Positions 5,350 through 6,932 of a stretch of 6,932 nucleotides of DNA are shown one piece after another. Source of the DNA: Candidatus Gastranaerophilales bacterium (GTDB lineage: Bacteria > Cyanobacteriota > Vampirovibrionia > Gastranaerophilales > JAILCC01); assembly GCA_024408745.1 (NCBI GenBank), contig JAKSUS010000063.1, positions 1 to 6,932 of the forward strand. The letters run 5' to 3'. Made by a program: the position numbers and the translations under genes. How positions within the stretch are numbered: the first letter of the stretch is position 1; every line of letters begins with the position of its first letter. A model generated the notes under the pieces. The model was given only the letters and a program-made list of their open reading frames with translations. It ran no database searches and had not been told where the DNA came from.

Positions 5350-6720
5350 TTATTTTAAGTATTCGTTAATTGCTCTTGCTGCTCTTTTTCCTGCACCCAT
5401 TGCATTAATTGCGTTTGATGTTCCTGTAGGAGCAACGTCACCACCTGCAAAAACTCCTTCAATAGAAGTCTTACCTGTTTCGTTATCAACAACAATATAA
5501 CCTTTTTTATCAGTTTCTAATTCTAAATTATCATTTTTAGCCGAACGTTGAATAATTGGATTAGGATTAGTACCTAAAGCAACAATTACAACATCAACAG
5601 GCATTTCTACAATTTGACCTTCGACAGGAACAGGGCTTCTTCTTCCGCTTTCATCAGGTTCGCCTAATTCCATAACCTGTAATTTCAATGCTTTTACATA
5701 ATTTTCTTCGCCTAAAATTTCTAACGGTGAATGTAAAAGTTTAAATTGTATACCTTCTTCTTTTGCGTGTCTGATTTCTTCAAGTCTTGCAGGAAGTTCG
5801 GCTTCTGAACGTCTGTAAACAATAGTAACATCTTCAAAACCTACTCTTTTTGCAACTCTTGCTGCATCCATCGCTGTATTACCACCACCTACAACGGCAA
5901 CTTTCTTACCGATATAAATAGGTGTTGGTGAACTTTCTTCTTGCGCTTTCATCAAATTAACTCTTGTTAAAAATTCATTTGCACTATATACACCGTTTAA
6001 GTTTTCACCTTCAATGTGTAACATCTTCGGTAAACCCGCTCCTGAACAGATAAATATTGCATCAAAACCGTCATTTTTTAAATCTTGAATTGTTAAAGAT
6101 TTTCCGATAACAACATTCTTTTCTAATTTAACACCTAATTTTCTTAAGCCTTCTAATTCCGTATCTAAAGCAGTTCTTGGAAGTCTGAAAGGCGGAATAC
6201 CGTATCTTAAAACACCGCCAAAAGCATGAAGTGCTTCAAAAACAGTAACATCATGACCTGCTTTTGCAAGGTCTGCTGCTGCAGTAATTCCTGCACAACC
6301 GGAACCGATAATTGCAACTTTTTTGCCTGTTGGTGCGGCTTTTTCAATTTTTGCGGAAGAATTATCACCGACAAACCTTTCTAATGCACCGATTGCAATA
6401 GGTTCAGATTTTATACCCAAAACGCATTTGCCTTCGCATTGTCTTTCTTGCGGGCAAACACGACCGCAAACTGACGGCAACAAACTTGTTTGTCTTATAA
6501 CGTCACCGGCTTCCTGAATTTTGCCATCTTTCAATTGAGCAATAAAGCCGGGGATATTAATATTAACAGGACACCCTTGAACGCATCTTGGGTTTTTGCA
6601 GTTTAAACATCTGCTTGCTTCTTCTATTGCTTTATCTTCCGTTAAATTTTTAGTAACTTCTTCAAAATTTTTATTTCTGTAATTTGGATCCAATTCGACG
6701 GGTTTAACTCTATTTCCCAT
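5350..6720 (-). CDS. gltA: NAD(P)-dependent Fe-S flavoprotein, GltA/NfnB type (glutamate synthase small-subunit family)
   Basis: Cytoplasmic oxidoreductase that passes electrons between NAD(P)H, FAD and Fe-S clusters. In this family it is either the NADPH-oxidising subunit of glutamate synthase (or a homotetrameric GltA) or the NfnB/SudA subunit of the bifurcating NADH-ferredoxin:NADP oxidoreductase. The 456 residues match both. The N-terminal Fe-S domain has Cys38, 41, 46, 50 and Cys85, 89, 95, 99. The FAD-binding GSGCAG is at 139-144, the NAD(P)-binding GGGNTAMDAAR at 278-288, and the C-terminal flavin motif GVFAGGDV at 422-429. No residue expected in the family is missing. The start ATG at 6720 is fixed by GAGGTG inside the end of ftsH. 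No partner gene (nfnA-like FNR subunit or large GltB) is adjacent, so the choice between roles stays open; the gene symbol is the family name only. Confidence 0.85.
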   Translation of the reverse strand: MGNRVKPVELDPNYRNKNFEEVTKNLTEDKAIEEASRCLNCKNPRCVQGCPVNINIPGFIAQLKDGKIQEAGDVIRQTSLLPSVCGRVCPQERQCEGKCVLGIKSEPIAIGALERFVGDNSSAKIEKAAPTGKKVAIIGSGCAGITAAADLAKAGHDVTVFEALHAFGGVLRYGIPPFRLPRTALDTELEGLRKLGVKLEKNVVIGKSLTIQDLKNDGFDAIFICSGAGLPKMLHIEGENLNGVYSANEFLTRVNLMKAQEESSPTPIYIGKKVAVVGGGNTAMDAARVAKRVGFEDVTIVYRRSEAELPARLEEIRHAKEEGIQFKLLHSPLEILGEENYVKALKLQVMELGEPDESGRRSPVPVEGQIVEMPVDVVIVALGTNPNPIIQRSAKNDNLELETDKKGYIVVDNETGKTSIEGVFAGGDVAPTGTSNAINAMGAGKRAARAINEYLK

Positions 6721-6722
6721 TT

Positions 6723-6932
6723 TTACACCTCATTCCCATTATTTCTACTTGCTATTGTATTTTCCATAATTTCATTAACTTCTGTTTCTTCTAAAGTTTC
6801 TTTTTCCAAAAGAACTTTGACAATTGCTTCCATAATATCTTTATTTTCGGTTAATAATTTTTTCGCATATTCGTACTGTTCATCAACAATATTTCTTACT
6901 TCATTATCAACTTGTGCGGCAATTTCTTCGGA
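6723..6932 (-). CDS. ftsH: FtsH, membrane AAA+ zinc protease (C-terminal 69 residues, starts beyond right edge)
   Basis: C-terminal piece of the ATP-dependent membrane metalloprotease that degrades misfolded membrane proteins and short-lived regulators. Sixty-nine codons and a TAA are visible; the AAA+ module and the HExxH zinc site lie outside the window. The assignment rests on the helical M41 tail: EEIAAQVDNEVRNIVDEQY (residues 2-20), YAKKLLTENKDIMEAIV (22-38) and LLEKETLEETEVNEIM (41-56). This is the usual pattern of paired acidic/basic helices with the ETL motif. The remaining tail is short, ending soon after the domain, as in cyanobacterial and firmicute forms rather than the long E. 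coli tail. Its stop lies two bases before the next gene's ATG and its last codons contain that gene's ribosome site, so the two are probably translationally coupled. Confidence 0.92.
   Translation of the reverse strand, partial: SEEIAAQVDNEVRNIVDEQYEYAKKLLTENKDIMEAIVKVLLEKETLEETEVNEIMENTIASRNNGNEV
6726..6731 (-). promoter_or_regulatory. Ribosome binding site of the gltA-like gene, inside ftsH
   Basis: GAGGTG on the minus strand forms the last two sense codons of ftsH and ends 5 bases before the ATG at 6720. The ftsH TAA and two extra bases fill the spacer. A ribosome finishing ftsH would uncover or reuse this site, so the two proteins are likely made in linked amounts. It supports 6720 as the start. 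Confidence 0.8.

Noticed and set aside
6323..6517. Plus-strand open frame opposite the gltA-like gene
   Set aside because: Shadow of a highly conserved Fe-S region on the minus strand; no independent support. The same applies to the plus-strand frames at 1196-1426, 2202-2441 and 3917-4129.

Overview
The window is an AT-rich bacterial stretch in which every supported gene lies on the minus strand, so it reads from right to left. The organism is not identified directly. An AT-rich genome with standard bacterial code, an FtsH tail of cyanobacterial type, an NfnB/GltA-type flavoprotein and flagellar export genes would fit a gut-type Vampirovibrionia (Melainabacteria/Gastranaerophilales) or another AT-rich anaerobe such as a firmicute. 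That placement is inference only, at low to moderate confidence.

Right-hand block (6932 to 1864): a tightly packed run of four genes. It starts with the C-terminal end of ftsH, a membrane AAA+ protease. Next comes a 456-aa Fe-S/FAD/NAD(P) oxidoreductase of the GltA/NfnB (small-subunit glutamate synthase) type, whose ribosome site lies inside the end of ftsH. After it are a 538-aa membrane glycosyltransferase-2-like protein with an unusual Cys-rich, zinc-ribbon-like tail, and a 600-aa complete ABC exporter. Gaps are 2, 24 and 42 bases. A strong rho-independent terminator (1770-1806) follows the exporter, so the four genes probably share transcripts.

Middle (1864 to 1417): just past that terminator lies a gene for a 40-residue, lysine-rich protein (1631-1753). 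It has a near-perfect Shine-Dalgarno sequence and its own terminator (1588-1616). A perfect TATAAT (-10) sits at the edge of the upstream terminator hairpin, which suggests a separate promoter for the small gene. Between its terminator and fliP are about 170 bases of very AT-rich DNA. They hold a good sigma-70-like promoter whose -10 box is embedded in a perfect 14-bp palindrome, a candidate operator.

Left-hand block (1416 to 1): fliP, fliQ and the N-terminal part of fliR, the core export-gate proteins of the flagellar type III secretion apparatus, in conserved order and tightly spaced. fliR runs off the left edge. No fliO-like gene precedes fliP.

No RNA genes, mobile elements, CRISPR arrays or attachment sites were seen. 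The least ordinary items are the glycosyltransferase with the Cys-rich tail beside an exporter, the small basic protein between two terminators, and the palindrome/promoter overlap upstream of fliP.
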